From Pseudarthrobacter defluvii (lineage in GTDB: Bacteria; Actinomycetota; Actinomycetes; Actinomycetales; Micrococcaceae), in contig NZ_CP066362.1 in the NCBI RefSeq assembly GCF_030323865.1, positions 2,294,001-2,358,000 of the forward strand: a DNA stretch of 64,000 nucleotides, read 5' to 3'. The notes below the pieces were generated by a model. The model was not told the origin of the DNA. It ran no database searches and was given only the letters and a program-made list of their open reading frames with translations. Shown one piece after another: positions 16,682 to 25,904 of this stretch (position 1 is the first letter of the stretch; the number at the start of each line of letters is the position of its first letter). The position numbers were made by a program, and so were the translations under genes.

Positions 16682-18034
16682 CTACTTCCGGATGGTTTTG
16701 TCGCCACCCACAATGCCGGCCACGGCCGTGTCATAGTCGGCCGCCGCCTGCTCAGGGGTCCGGTTGCCGGTGATGACGGCCTCGGTGGCTTCCTGGACGG
16801 CAGCCGAAATCCGCGGGTAGTCGGAGGTGGCAGGCCGGAACCGGGTGACGGACACCAGGCTGGAGACATCCTTCACGAACGGGTTGGCGGACTGGTAGCC
16901 GGGATCGGCGGCTACGTCGGTGCGGACCGCGATCTGCGAACTGGCCACCGTGAATGCCAGCGAATTCTTTGCGCTGAGGGCGGTGGTGAGGAAATTAAAG
17001 GCCAGGTCCGGCTGCTTGGTTTCGGCGCCGACGGCCAGTGTCCAGCCGCCGGACATGCTGACCTTGCCGGGTGCCGCTCCGTTCTGGGTGGGGAAAGCGG
17101 CGACGCCCATCTCCTGTGCGTAACCTGGCCACGCGTAGCTGCCGCCGTCCTGCCAGAACGACGGCGCGTAGGAGCCTTCCACGGTTGCCCCCAGTTTTGC
17201 CTTGGGGAACCATTCACCGAACACCTTCTTCCAGACGTTCGGGTCCAGCGCTTCGGCCGGGGGAACGGCCAAATGCTCCCCATAGAGCGTGCCGAGGAAG
17301 GTGAGCGAGTCCTTGAAGCCCGCCGAGCCGACGACCCATTTTTTGGCGTCCTGGTCGTAGAGGCTTGATCCGGTGCCGTACAGGAGTTCGTAGAACCCCT
17401 GCATTACGGTTCCTTCACCGGTACCCTTCCCGGCGTACATGTTGAAGGGGATCACATCCGGGTTGGCGGCCTTGATCTTCCGGGCGGTGTCCAGGATGTC
17501 CTGCCAGCTGGACGGCTGCCAGGGCAGTCCAACGCCGGCTGCCTCAAAAACCTTCTTGTTGTACCAGATGGCCCGGGTGTCGGTGCCCAACGGCACTGCG
17601 TACGTGCCGCCGTCGTCCGCTTTGCCCGCTTCCTTCGCGGCGTTGTCGAACGTGGCCCAGTCCCCCCAGCCTGCCAGGCGGCTGTCCAGGTTCAGAAGGT
17701 ACCCGGCGTCCACGTCGGAGCGGACCTTGAAGGTGTCTTCGTAGAAGACGTCAGGGGCAGTCGAGGGAGCCCGCAGGGCCAGGGCCAGCTTGGTGCCGTA
17801 GTCATCGTCGTTGGCCTGGATGGGCTGCAGTTCAACCCTGACGCCCTGGTTGGCGGCTTCAAACTCCTTTTTCGCCTCCTGCAGCATGGTGTCCAGGGCG
17901 GTGAAGGAGTCCGTCTTCTGGTAGGCCACCTTGATGGTCTTATCGCCGCCGGCCGGATCTGCGGGTGTACAGGCGGCGAGGACCAGGACCGCGGCGGCCA
18001 GCAGGGATGCTGTCTTGGATGCCCGGCGAAACAT
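16682..18034 (-). CDS. Extracellular solute-binding lipoprotein (family 1, sugar type)
   Basis: 450 residues. An N-terminal signal peptide ends in the lipobox VLAACTPAD, with the modified Cys at residue 22, so the protein is a membrane-anchored lipoprotein on the cell surface. The mature part is a two-lobed sugar-binding protein (KVAYQKTDSFTALDTMLQEA, YAVPLGTDTRAIWYNKKVF, MSGGWTLAVGAE). It captures the substrate for the two permeases encoded directly downstream. It begins 5 bp after the ROK regulator stop, so the regulator is cotranscribed. Confidence 0.94.
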   Translation of the reverse strand: MFRRASKTASLLAAAVLVLAACTPADPAGGDKTIKVAYQKTDSFTALDTMLQEAKKEFEAANQGVRVELQPIQANDDDYGTKLALALRAPSTAPDVFYEDTFKVRSDVDAGYLLNLDSRLAGWGDWATFDNAAKEAGKADDGGTYAVPLGTDTRAIWYNKKVFEAAGVGLPWQPSSWQDILDTARKIKAANPDVIPFNMYAGKGTGEGTVMQGFYELLYGTGSSLYDQDAKKWVVGSAGFKDSLTFLGTLYGEHLAVPPAEALDPNVWKKVFGEWFPKAKLGATVEGSYAPSFWQDGGSYAWPGYAQEMGVAAFPTQNGAAPGKVSMSGGWTLAVGAETKQPDLAFNFLTTALSAKNSLAFTVASSQIAVRTDVAADPGYQSANPFVKDVSSLVSVTRFRPATSDYPRISAAVQEATEAVITGNRTPEQAAADYDTAVAGIVGGDKTIRK

Positions 18035-18039
18035 GCCGG

Positions 18040-19290
18040 TCAGCTTTCCAGCAGGAGCCGCTGGGCACGGGGCGCGAGGGTATGTTCCAGGACCAGGGAG
18101 GCGGCCCCGATGGCCCCAACGTCCTCCCCCACGCCTGTGCCTACTACCTCGATGGGGTGGATCAGACGGACATCGCTGTTGGCATCCAGGAGCGGCGGGA
18201 TCAGTTCCAGGTATCGCTGCGCCAGGCAGGTCCAGAACGGGCCGCCAAAGACCACGCGTTCCACGTCAAGGGTGTTGGTGACCACCGAAGCGGCTCTGGC
18301 AACCAGGGTGGCTGACTTGTCCAGGATGGCGGAGGCCCGTTCATCTCCTGCGTACGCATGTGCGCAAAGTTCAGAGAAGCTTTGCTGGATTTCGGCGGCG
18401 CTCCCGGCCGCGGGGCCCTGCAGGATTCCGGCTGCTTCCGCCTCTGCCACCAGGACCTGCGGGATGGCGGAGGATTTGACGCAGCCGCGCTGGCCGCAGT
18501 CGCAGAGCGGCCCGTCCGGGTCCACTACGATGTGGCCGATTTCTCCGGCGTTGCCGGAGGTGCCCCGGACTACTTCGTCGTTGAGCACGATGCCGCAGCC
18601 GATACCCGTGCCCATGTACATGAAGATGAAGCTGCCGGCGCCGCTGGGGCCGCCTGCCCATGTTTCGGCCACGGCGGCGCTGGTGACGTCCTTGTCCACG
18701 AGCACCGAGTAGCCGGTGGCCCTGGCCAGCGCGTCGCGCAGTTCCACCCTGTCCCAGCCCGGCAGCAGCGGCGGGTCCACTACGGTGCCGTTATCCAGGT
18801 CGATGGGGCCGGGTGCAGCCACTCCCAGTCCTGCGATACGGCTGCGGTCCACGCCCGAATCCTCCACAAGCTGGGCGATCTCCGCGGCAATGGTGGCGAT
18901 GACGGCGGACGGATCATTGCCGCCGGGCGTCTTGATCCGGGAGTGCCGCACCACGGCTCCCACCAGGTCCAGGACCACGAACGTGGTGACGGCGGGGTCC
19001 AGGTGGACCCCCAGGGCGTACATGCCGCCGGGATTGAGGCGGAGGATGGTCCGCGGCTTGCCCGGACCGCTGCCCTCCTTGCCTGCCTCGACGATCAGGT
19101 TCTGGTCCAGCAGGCGGCGGGAAATATTGGAGATGGTCTGCGGGGAAAGGCCCACGATCTGGGCCAGCTCGACCCGGCTGAGGCCACCGGACGTCCTGCG
19201 GATTGCGTCGAGGATGACGGTGAGGTTGAAGTCACCCATCCTTGGCAAGTTGGTTCCGCGTCTCGGAGATGATTGGCGGATCTCAGACAC
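18040..19290 (-). CDS. ROK-family transcriptional regulator
   Basis: 416 residues. The N-terminal winged helix contains GLSRVELAQIVGLSPQTISN. The C-terminal sugar-kinase-like ROK domain has the GHIVVDPDGPLCDCGQRGC zinc motif; the position after the last Cys-Val, usually Glu in the consensus CxCGxxGCxE, is Lys here. ROK regulators repress sugar genes and are released by a sugar ligand. It heads the operon for a sugar ABC importer, and autoregulation is likely. Upstream, TTAACG and TATCAC spaced by 18 bp could be its promoter, but this is weak. Confidence 0.93.
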   Translation of the reverse strand: MSEIRQSSPRRGTNLPRMGDFNLTVILDAIRRTSGGLSRVELAQIVGLSPQTISNISRRLLDQNLIVEAGKEGSGPGKPRTILRLNPGGMYALGVHLDPAVTTFVVLDLVGAVVRHSRIKTPGGNDPSAVIATIAAEIAQLVEDSGVDRSRIAGLGVAAPGPIDLDNGTVVDPPLLPGWDRVELRDALARATGYSVLVDKDVTSAAVAETWAGGPSGAGSFIFMYMGTGIGCGIVLNDEVVRGTSGNAGEIGHIVVDPDGPLCDCGQRGCVKSSAIPQVLVAEAEAAGILQGPAAGSAAEIQQSFSELCAHAYAGDERASAILDKSATLVARAASVVTNTLDVERVVFGGPFWTCLAQRYLELIPPLLDANSDVRLIHPIEVVGTGVGEDVGAIGAASLVLEHTLAPRAQRLLLES

Positions 19291-19405
19291 TGTTTCCCCT
19301 AAACGTCCTCGGCTACCGGTGATAGTGATGCTTTGAATCGTACGTTAAGGCCGCGCCCCCGCCCACATGTGCGGACGGCGGCGCGGCGCGGATGTCTTTC
19401 TCCGG

Positions 19406-20647
19406 TCAGCGGAGGCGGCGTGTGCTGCGCGTGACGATGAACTTGGCGTTCCGGCCCTCCACCACGGTGGGCCCTACACAGCGTTCCAGTGCCGGCTGGT
19501 AGGCCAGGTGCCGGTTGAAGACCGTCCACAGTTCGCCGCCGGGAGCCAGGACACGGCCGGCGGCCTCGATCATCTTCAGGCCGGCTCCGGCATGGACACC
19601 GGCACCGACGTGGAAGGGCGGGTTCAGCAGCACGGCGTCCACGGACGCATCGGCAAAGCTGCTGAGCGCATCGTCCTGCAGGACGCTGACCCGGTCAGCC
19701 AGTCCGTTCGCCCGGGCGGTGGCGAGCGCGGACTGCACGGCGGCTGCTGACTGGTCTGTTGCCGTTACGGATGCGGCAGGGAACTGCCGGGCGTACATCG
19801 CGGCGAGGATGCCGGTGCCGCAGCCCAGGTCGACGGCGTGCCGCGCCGGCTTCATGGCGGGCAGGAACGTCAGGAGGAACCGTGTGCCGATGTCCAGCCG
19901 TGGGCCGGCGAAGACAGCTCCATGTGCAGCCACGTCCAGGTCCAGCTCGGCAACGTGCTCCACTACCGGGAAGCGCGGGGCGGCAGTGGCAGGCTTGGGG
20001 CCGCTACACAGAAGGACCCGCGACTTTTGCCGTGCGAGCTGCGGCTGCACGGACACGAAGTACCGTTCAAGGACTGCGTTCATGCCCAGTGACATGTGCT
20101 TCACCCGGCCTCCTGCCAACAACCGGACGTCCGGCGCCGCGAACCGCGCTATGGCGGTGGCAATTTCCTCCAATTCGGCCAGCGTCTTGGGGAGCTGCAG
20201 CAGGACCGTTCCTGCCCCCTCCAGCAGATCATGGCCAAGGGGCAGCTGGACGAACCCGGTTGCGATGTCCCCGGAACCGGCAGCCTCGCGGCGGGTCTGC
20301 AGGCCGGCCGGCAGTTCGGCCGGCAGTTCGGCCGCGTTGAGCCGCAGGGCCCGTTCCCCGGTGATGAGGTCCTGGTGCACGCGCAACGACGCGGGGGCAA
20401 GCACCGCGGAAGCGCCGAGCGTCAGGGCGCCGTAGCGGTCACCGATGACGGCGATGGCGCTGCAGGCCCGCCCGAGCTGCACGGCCGTCTCCAGCAGCAG
20501 CCGGTCTGTGGCATCCCACGCCTGCAGATTAGGGGCCTCCACGTCGGGGCGCCGGCGCAGGACGTGGAAAATGTCCTCCAGCGAGTTTGCTGCCACCGGT
20601 GTCCTGCCGCCTTCTGTTGCGATTGCCGGCCCCGGCGCCCGGGGCAT
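19406..20647 (-). CDS. RsmC/RlmG-like class I methyltransferase (probable rRNA guanine-N2 methyltransferase)
   Basis: 413 residues from the ATG at 20647, which shares one base with the stop of the upstream flavoprotein gene (TGATG). Two tandem methyltransferase-like halves are seen. The C-terminal one is catalytic, with the SAM motif HAVDLGCGTGILAAMYARQF and the NPPF motif VLLNPPFHVGAGVHAG. This layout (degenerate N-terminal domain plus active C-terminal domain with NPPFH) is that of RsmC and RlmG, which methylate guanine N2 in 16S or 23S rRNA. Which rRNA position is modified cannot be told from sequence. Confidence 0.88.
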   Translation of the reverse strand: MPRAPGPAIATEGGRTPVAANSLEDIFHVLRRRPDVEAPNLQAWDATDRLLLETAVQLGRACSAIAVIGDRYGALTLGASAVLAPASLRVHQDLITGERALRLNAAELPAELPAGLQTRREAAGSGDIATGFVQLPLGHDLLEGAGTVLLQLPKTLAELEEIATAIARFAAPDVRLLAGGRVKHMSLGMNAVLERYFVSVQPQLARQKSRVLLCSGPKPATAAPRFPVVEHVAELDLDVAAHGAVFAGPRLDIGTRFLLTFLPAMKPARHAVDLGCGTGILAAMYARQFPAASVTATDQSAAAVQSALATARANGLADRVSVLQDDALSSFADASVDAVLLNPPFHVGAGVHAGAGLKMIEAAGRVLAPGGELWTVFNRHLAYQPALERCVGPTVVEGRNAKFIVTRSTRRLR

Positions 20648-21729
20648 CACCCCCACGTTACCGGTTCCGCCGCCGCCGCCATTCCAGGCAGTCTTATGAT
20701 CGCCGCCACTGCTGCCCGGCCTGCCCGGTTGGCACCTATGGTGGACGACGACGGGCCGTAACCCACCAGGTGGACGCGCGGCTCGGCTGCCACCTGGGTG
20801 CCGTCCATGGCGATCCCGCCGCCGGGCCCGCGCAGGTGAAGCGGCGCGAGATGTTCCAGTTCGGCCCTGAAGCCGGTGGCCCAAAGGATGACGTCGGCTT
20901 TCAGGAGGCTCCCGTCCGCCCGGCGGACGCCGTCGGGCTCGATGGATGTGAACATCGGCTGCCGGTTGAGTGCACCGCGTTCCTTGGCGGCGCGCAATGC
21001 AGGCGTCCAGATCAGTCCCGTCACGGAGACCACGCTCTGCGGCGGAAGCCCACGGCGGACCCGTTCCTCCACCAGGGCCACGGCGTCATGGCCCGCCTTC
21101 GCATCGAACGGCGCGTCCCGCCACACCGGTTCGCGGCGGGTGAACCAGCTGGTGGTGGTGATGCGGGAAATTTCCTCCAGCAGGCCGACGGCGGAAATGC
21201 CTCCGCCTACGACGATGACGTGCTGGCCGCGGAATTCGTCCGCTGAAACATAGTCGGCGACGTGCAGCTGCCGGCCGCGGAACGAGTTCTGGCCGGGATA
21301 AATGGGCCAGAAGGGGCGGGTCCACGTGCCGGTGGCGTTGATGAGCGCCTTGGCGGTCCAGTCGCCGTCGGACGTTTCGATTCGCAACCGGCCGGCGGGG
21401 TTGTCGTCTTCCCGCCTGACAGCGCGCACCTTGACGGGCCGGCGGACGGAGAGGCCCAGCTCCGCTTCATAGTTGCCAAAGTAGCGGGTCAGGAATTCGG
21501 AGCTGGGTTCGGCGGGGTCCACCTCCGGCTTGGGAATGCCGGGCAGGTCGCTGATCCCGTTGACGGTGGCCATGCGAAGGCTCTTCCACCGGTGCCGCCA
21601 TGCACCGCCCGGACCTTCCTCGGCGTCGAGCACAGCATAGTCCAGGCCCCGGCGCTGGAGGTGGTAGGCGGCCGACAGGCCGGCTTGGCCCGCACCGATG
21701 ACCACCACATCGGTTGGGTCAGGAATCAC
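20647..21729 (-). CDS. Flavin-containing monooxygenase-like FAD/NAD(P) oxidoreductase
   Basis: 360 residues with two dinucleotide-binding motifs: FAD at the N-terminus (VVVIGAGQAGLSAAYHLQRR) and NAD(P) in the middle (HVIVVGGGISAVGLLEEI). Between them lies INATGTWTRPFWPIYPGQ, a typical segment of FMO/thioredoxin-reductase-like oxygenases, and near the C-terminus ILWATGFR. Substrate unknown. Its stop is coupled to the start of the RsmC-like methyltransferase, probably a shared transcript without evident functional link. A CFA-synthase paralogue is divergent from it, with 46 bp between the two genes. Confidence 0.88.
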   Translation of the reverse strand: MIPDPTDVVVIGAGQAGLSAAYHLQRRGLDYAVLDAEEGPGGAWRHRWKSLRMATVNGISDLPGIPKPEVDPAEPSSEFLTRYFGNYEAELGLSVRRPVKVRAVRREDDNPAGRLRIETSDGDWTAKALINATGTWTRPFWPIYPGQNSFRGRQLHVADYVSADEFRGQHVIVVGGGISAVGLLEEISRITTTSWFTRREPVWRDAPFDAKAGHDAVALVEERVRRGLPPQSVVSVTGLIWTPALRAAKERGALNRQPMFTSIEPDGVRRADGSLLKADVILWATGFRAELEHLAPLHLRGPGGGIAMDGTQVAAEPRVHLVGYGPSSSTIGANRAGRAAVAAIIRLPGMAAAAEPVTWG

Positions 21730-21775
21730 TCCCCCATGATAGTCGCGGAGGGCAGAGCGGCCTTAGGGTGGGCGC

Positions 21776-23158
21776 ATGGACACTGGAGCTGCAGTACCAA
21801 ACGGAACCGGAACCAAGGGGCACGCCGCGCGGCTGGAAAAGGCCTTGGGGGCGGTGCTGGGGACCGGGCAGATACCGCTGCGCCTGCGGGCTTGGGACGG
21901 CTCGGAGGCGGGTCCTGCGGGTGCTCCGGTCCTGGAGTTCAGGTCCCGGAAGGCCCTGCGGCGGATGCTCTGGTCGCCCGGGCAACTGGGGCTGAGCCGG
22001 GCGTATGTGGCCGGCGACATTGACGCGCCAGGCGATATCTTCGCCGCGTTCACGGCGTTGAGTTCTGCCGGCAAGTTCGCCGAGCCCGGTCCGTTCCGCC
22101 CGCTGACCGCGGGGGAACTCTGGCTGCTCCTGCGCACCGCCGTCCGGCTTGGGGCTGTGGGACCCAACCCGGTCCCGCCGCCCGAGGAGGCACGCGTCGC
22201 CAGGAAAGGCAGGATGCACTCCAAGGGGCGTGATGCGGCCGCCATTTCACACCATTACGACGTCGGGAACGACTTTTATGCCCTGGTGCTGGGTCCGTCC
22301 ATGGTGTATTCATGCGCCGTGTGGCCTCCCGATGCAGCCGCACGGCCCGCGGACAAAGGGGGCGCGGACCCGAACGAGGACGCTGGCGGGATCGACGGCG
22401 CCGTGGACGGTGGCCTGGATGCCGCGCAGGAAGCCAAGCTGGACCTGGTGTGCCGGAAGCTTGGCCTTCAACCCGGGATGCGGGTCCTCGACGTGGGCTG
22501 CGGGTGGGGCAGCTTCGCCCTCCATGCTGCCGCCCGTTACGGCGTCACGGTCGTCGGCGTGACGCTCTCTGCGGAACAGGCGGTCCTGGCGCGCAAGCGC
22601 GCGGCAGACGCAGGCCTTACGGACAGCGTGGACATCCGGGTCCAGGATTACCGGGACGTGCAGGACGGGCCATTCGACGCGATCAGTTCGATCGGGATGT
22701 CGGAGCACGTGGGACGCGCCCAGACCCCTGCCTACGCCGCGGCGCTTTTCGCGCTGCTGCGCCCAGGCGGCCGGCTGCTGAACCACGCCATCTCCTGGAA
22801 CGCCGGGCCCACCAGCCCGGATCCGGACTCGTTCATCCCCCGGTACGTCTTCCCGGACGGCGAAATGATCAGCCTCGGCGAAATGGTCTCCGCCCTGGAA
22901 ACCGCCCGGTTCGAAGTCCTCGACGTGGAGGCCCTCAGGGGCCACTATGCCCTGACACTCCGGGCCTGGGTCAGCAGGCTGGAGCGCAACTGGGACGAGG
23001 CCGTCCGACTGGCCGGCGAAGGGCGTGCGCGTGTCTGGCGGCTGTACATGGCTGCGAGTGCACTGGGGTTCGAAAACGGGCTGACCGGGGTCAACCAGGT
23101 CCTGGTCCGGCGGCCGGGCGGGGAAGAACCGCCGCTGCGGCGGAACGCGTGGCTGTGA
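21776..23158 (+). CDS. Cyclopropane-fatty-acid-synthase-family methyltransferase, second paralogue
   Basis: 460 residues, a second CFA-synthase-type enzyme distinct from the one at the left edge. The substrate signature HHYDVGNDFYALVLGP is near 159-174, the SAM motif VLDVGCGWGSFALHAA near 238-253, and a SSIGMSEHVG segment follows. A glycine- and aspartate-rich insertion (about residues 189-214, including ADKGGADPNEDAGG) separates the substrate-binding helix from the SAM core; most relatives have only a few residues there. It is divergent from the monooxygenase gene and ends before a strong terminator. Likely acts on membrane phospholipid acyl chains; exact product unknown. Confidence 0.92.
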   Translation: MDTGAAVPNGTGTKGHAARLEKALGAVLGTGQIPLRLRAWDGSEAGPAGAPVLEFRSRKALRRMLWSPGQLGLSRAYVAGDIDAPGDIFAAFTALSSAGKFAEPGPFRPLTAGELWLLLRTAVRLGAVGPNPVPPPEEARVARKGRMHSKGRDAAAISHHYDVGNDFYALVLGPSMVYSCAVWPPDAAARPADKGGADPNEDAGGIDGAVDGGLDAAQEAKLDLVCRKLGLQPGMRVLDVGCGWGSFALHAAARYGVTVVGVTLSAEQAVLARKRAADAGLTDSVDIRVQDYRDVQDGPFDAISSIGMSEHVGRAQTPAYAAALFALLRPGGRLLNHAISWNAGPTSPDPDSFIPRYVFPDGEMISLGEMVSALETARFEVLDVEALRGHYALTLRAWVSRLERNWDEAVRLAGEGRARVWRLYMAASALGFENGLTGVNQVLVRRPGGEEPPLRRNAWL

Positions 23159-23237
23159 CCTAAGGCGCCCTCCGGCATGCGACACGAGCGTTCCAGTCAC
23201 GGCCGGTGAGCGTCCGGTTGGAGCGCATCCAGGCAAG

Positions 23238-23273
23238 CGCCCTCCTGCCGGGACGTAACCCGGCAGGAGGGCG
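23238..23273. terminator. Bidirectional terminator between CFA paralogue and mctP-like gene
   Basis: Perfect 15-bp stem: CGCCCTCCTGCCGGG (23238-23252) with CCCGGCAGGAGGGCG (23259-23273), loop of 6 nt, in the gap between convergent genes. Confidence 0.85.
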
Positions 23274-23343
23274 GTCTATCCGGGCGCTGCACCCGGCTGT
23301 TGCGGCAGGGCATCTGCTGCCGGCGGGCGTGGCTCCTGCGCCG

Positions 23344-25020
23344 TCAGGCGACCGGTGAAGGCCCGCCCGGCTGGGTGAAATGCTGGGTCTTCTCGATCTG
23401 TACCACCTTCGGGTCCGTTTCGTCCGCCGCGTAGTCGGTGGGCCGGGTGAGATCCTCGCCTGTCCGGACCTTCAGTGCCCGCAGCACCACGGTCAGGACG
23501 ACGGCGACCACCAGGTTCAGCGCGAAGGCTGACACCGCGATGTAGACGCTGAAGTCAGTCCCGGGGATGGGGGCCACCGAGCCGCCGAAGTGTGCCTTGG
23601 TGACCGGATTGACCACGTTGTAGGCGGACACGGTGCCGAAGATAATGCCAACCGCCCAGCCGATCAGCAGCGCCCAGCGGTCGAACCACCGGGTGTAGAG
23701 GCCTGCCACCACCGCCGGGAAGGTCTGCAGGATCCAGATGCCGCCCAGCAGCTGCATGTTGATGGCTGCGGACTGGTCCATGGCGATGACGAAGACCAGG
23801 GCGCCCACCTTCACCACCAGCGAGACGATCTTGGACACTTTCGCCTCAGTCCTGGCATCAACGTCAGGCCGGATGAAGTCCCGGTAGATGTTGCGCGTGA
23901 ACATGTTGGCGGCCGCGATGGACATAATGGCTGCCGGCACCAGGGCGCCGATGGCGATGGCGGCCAGCGCGATGCCGGCGAACCAGGCCGGGAAGTGGTC
24001 AAGGAACAATTGCGGAACCACCAGCTGCGGGTTGACGGAGCCGTCCAAGTCTATGGGCTTGGTGCCAGCCTGGATGGCGACGAAGCCCAGCAGTGCAAGG
24101 AACCCCAGCATCAGCGAGTACAGCGGCAGGATGGCCGCATTGCGCCGGATGGTATTGCGGGCCTTCGAGGCGAGTACCGCGGTCACCGAATGCGGATACA
24201 TGAACAGCGCCATGGCCGAGCCCAGTGCCAGCGACCAGTACGCGGAGTAGTTGGCCCCTCCCGGGATGAAGACGCCGGCCGGCTTGCCCGTGGCTTGGTT
24301 CACTGTGCCCAGCTTCGACTGGGCGGAGCCAAAGATCGTGTCCCACCCGCCGAACTTGATGGGCAGGTAGATCACGGCAACGATCACGGCAAGGTAGATC
24401 AGCAGGTCCTTGACGACGGCGATCATCGCCGGGGCGCGCAGGCCCGACGTGTAGGTGTAGGCGGCAAGGACCACGAAGGCCAGGATCAGCGGCAGGTCAG
24501 TCAAGAGCACGTTGCCGGAGCTGCCCAGGCCAAGAACCGTGAGCACGGCCTTGATGCCCACCAGTTGCAGGGCGATGTAGGGCATGGTGGCAACAATGCC
24601 TGTGATGGCGACGGCAAGGGAGAGCCAGCGGCTGCCGTAGCGTCCGCCGACAAAGTCTGCGGAGGTCACGTAGCCGTGGCGGTGGGAGACCGACCACAGC
24701 CGGCTCATGATGATGAAGATGATGGGGTACAGAACGATTGTGTAGGGGACGGCGAAGAAGCCGCTCACCGCGCCAGTGGCCCACATGGCCGCCGGCACCG
24801 CCACGAACGTGTACGCGGTGTACAGGTCCCCGCCCAACAGGAACCAGGTGATCCAGGTACCGAATCCGCGGCCGCCCAGACCCCACTCATCCAGGCTGTG
24901 CAATCCTTCCACTTCCGTGCTGCGGCGCCACCTGGCGGCCAGGAAGCCCATTACGGCGACGACGACAAAGAGCAGCACGACGATAACAAGCGCCGTCCAG
25001 TTGACCTGCCGGCCGGTCAT
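23344..25020 (-). CDS. mctP: Sodium:solute symporter, monocarboxylate uptake type (MctP-like)
   Basis: 558 residues with about 13 membrane segments, a member of the solute:sodium symporter family. Features typical of the MctP/monocarboxylate branch are LDEWGLGGRGFGTWITWFLL near the N-terminus, YVTSADFVGGRYGSRWLSL and ALFMYPHSVTAVLASKARNT. The ATG at 25020 overlaps the stop of the small DUF3311 gene (ATGA); longer reading frames upstream would run into that gene. MctP-type carriers import lactate, pyruvate, propionate or similar acids; the actual substrate here is not determined. Confidence 0.88.
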   Translation of the reverse strand: MTGRQVNWTALVIVVLLFVVVAVMGFLAARWRRSTEVEGLHSLDEWGLGGRGFGTWITWFLLGGDLYTAYTFVAVPAAMWATGAVSGFFAVPYTIVLYPIIFIIMSRLWSVSHRHGYVTSADFVGGRYGSRWLSLAVAITGIVATMPYIALQLVGIKAVLTVLGLGSSGNVLLTDLPLILAFVVLAAYTYTSGLRAPAMIAVVKDLLIYLAVIVAVIYLPIKFGGWDTIFGSAQSKLGTVNQATGKPAGVFIPGGANYSAYWSLALGSAMALFMYPHSVTAVLASKARNTIRRNAAILPLYSLMLGFLALLGFVAIQAGTKPIDLDGSVNPQLVVPQLFLDHFPAWFAGIALAAIAIGALVPAAIMSIAAANMFTRNIYRDFIRPDVDARTEAKVSKIVSLVVKVGALVFVIAMDQSAAINMQLLGGIWILQTFPAVVAGLYTRWFDRWALLIGWAVGIIFGTVSAYNVVNPVTKAHFGGSVAPIPGTDFSVYIAVSAFALNLVVAVVLTVVLRALKVRTGEDLTRPTDYAADETDPKVVQIEKTQHFTQPGGPSPVA

Positions 25021-25394
25021 GGCCGCTCCCCTTCCATGCCGGCCCCGGCAGCGGCTGCCCCTTCCTGGGGTGCGCCGCCGGCACGGGCCTCCGCCCGCCG
25101 TCGTCGGTCCTCCCTGGTCACCAGCCAATAGGCGCTGCCGGTAAGAATGGCCGAAATGGGCACCCACAGGAGCTGGTACCAGTAGAAGAACGGCATGCCG
25201 CCAAGCCGCGGCGCATCAAAGGCGTAAAGCTGGGGCATCAGGGGGAACAGGATGGCGGCGGCCAACAGTATGCCGGCGCCGATATAGGGGGCGGGCCTGG
25301 CCGGCCCGCGGATGGCAGTGTCGCGCGTCAGGCGCGATCCTTCGGGAACAGTTTCACCGTTCGGGCTGTAGCCGGAACCATCTGCGTGGGACAT
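25017..25394 (-). CDS. DUF3311 domain-containing small membrane protein
   Basis: 125 residues with two membrane helices (about 36-54 and 69-91). PFFYWYQLLWVPISAILTG in the second helix is the DUF3311 signature. Proteins of this family are encoded directly upstream of SSS-family monocarboxylate symporters and are thought to be accessory subunits, as here with a 4-bp overlap. The cytoplasmic tail is charged and Ala/Gly-rich. Confidence 0.88.
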   Translation of the reverse strand: MSHADGSGYSPNGETVPEGSRLTRDTAIRGPARPAPYIGAGILLAAAILFPLMPQLYAFDAPRLGGMPFFYWYQLLWVPISAILTGSAYWLVTREDRRRRAEARAGGAPQEGAAAAGAGMEGERP

Positions 25395-25541
25395 CTGTGA
25401 CCTCCTCGTCAGCCCGTCCCGCGGCCGCCGCTTTGGAGGAAAGCAGTCCGGAGGCGGAACGATGTGCCCTCAACCACAGTTGTACCGCGCTTTGACCTGC
25501 GCCGGAAGAGTTTCAGTCCACGAACAGTTGCCGCTGGCAAC

Positions 25542-25580
25542 AAGAAAGGGAACCATCACCAGGAGATGGTTCCCTTTCTT
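25542..25580 (-). terminator. Terminator of the promoter-distal tRNA-Ala gene
   Basis: A 16-bp perfect stem (25542-25557 with 25565-25580) and a 7-nt loop lie 11 nt after the 3' end of the tRNA on the minus strand; the stem ends in a T-rich stretch. Confidence 0.85.
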
Positions 25581-25591
25581 CCATGTATCGG

Positions 25592-25664
25592 TGGAGCTGA
25601 GGGGACTCGAACCCCTGACCCCCTGCATGCCATGCAGGTGCGCTACCAGCTGCGCCACAGCCCC
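25592..25664 (-). tRNA. tRNA-Ala (anticodon GGC), copy 1
   Basis: 73-nt cloverleaf: acceptor GGGGCTG pairing with CAGCTCC, D-arm GGCGCAGCTGGTAGCGC, anticodon arm CCTGC-ATGGCAT-GCAGG with anticodon GGC, T-arm with GGTTCGAGTCC, discriminator A. The 3' CCA is not encoded. It is identical to the copy at 25905-25977, and each copy has its own terminator. Confidence 0.96.
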
Positions 25665-25865
25665 GTACTTTTGTCCCTTCCGGTCGAATTCCCCGGAGCA
25701 ACCTGACCAGAGTAATGCACTTTTCCGCTGGACGCCAATCGGCCCTCAACAGCCTGAAACCGGGCCTTCCCCACGCACCTGCCACTGGACAAATCACCGG
25801 GAAACGCGGGGGTGAAAAGTCCGGGCGCCGGTGCAATCCGGAGCATCCGGGATGTGGGAACAAAA

Positions 25866-25899
25866 AAGTCCGCCGGAACCTGATGGTTCCGGCGGACTT
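25866..25899 (-). terminator. Terminator of the promoter-proximal tRNA-Ala gene
   Basis: 15-bp perfect stem AAGTCCGCCGGAACC (25866-25880) with GGTTCCGGCGGACTT (25885-25899), tetraloop TGAT. On the minus strand it is followed by six T residues (A-tract 25862-25867), a classic intrinsic terminator 5 nt after the tRNA end. Confidence 0.92.
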
Positions 25900-25904
25900 G
25901 CCGG

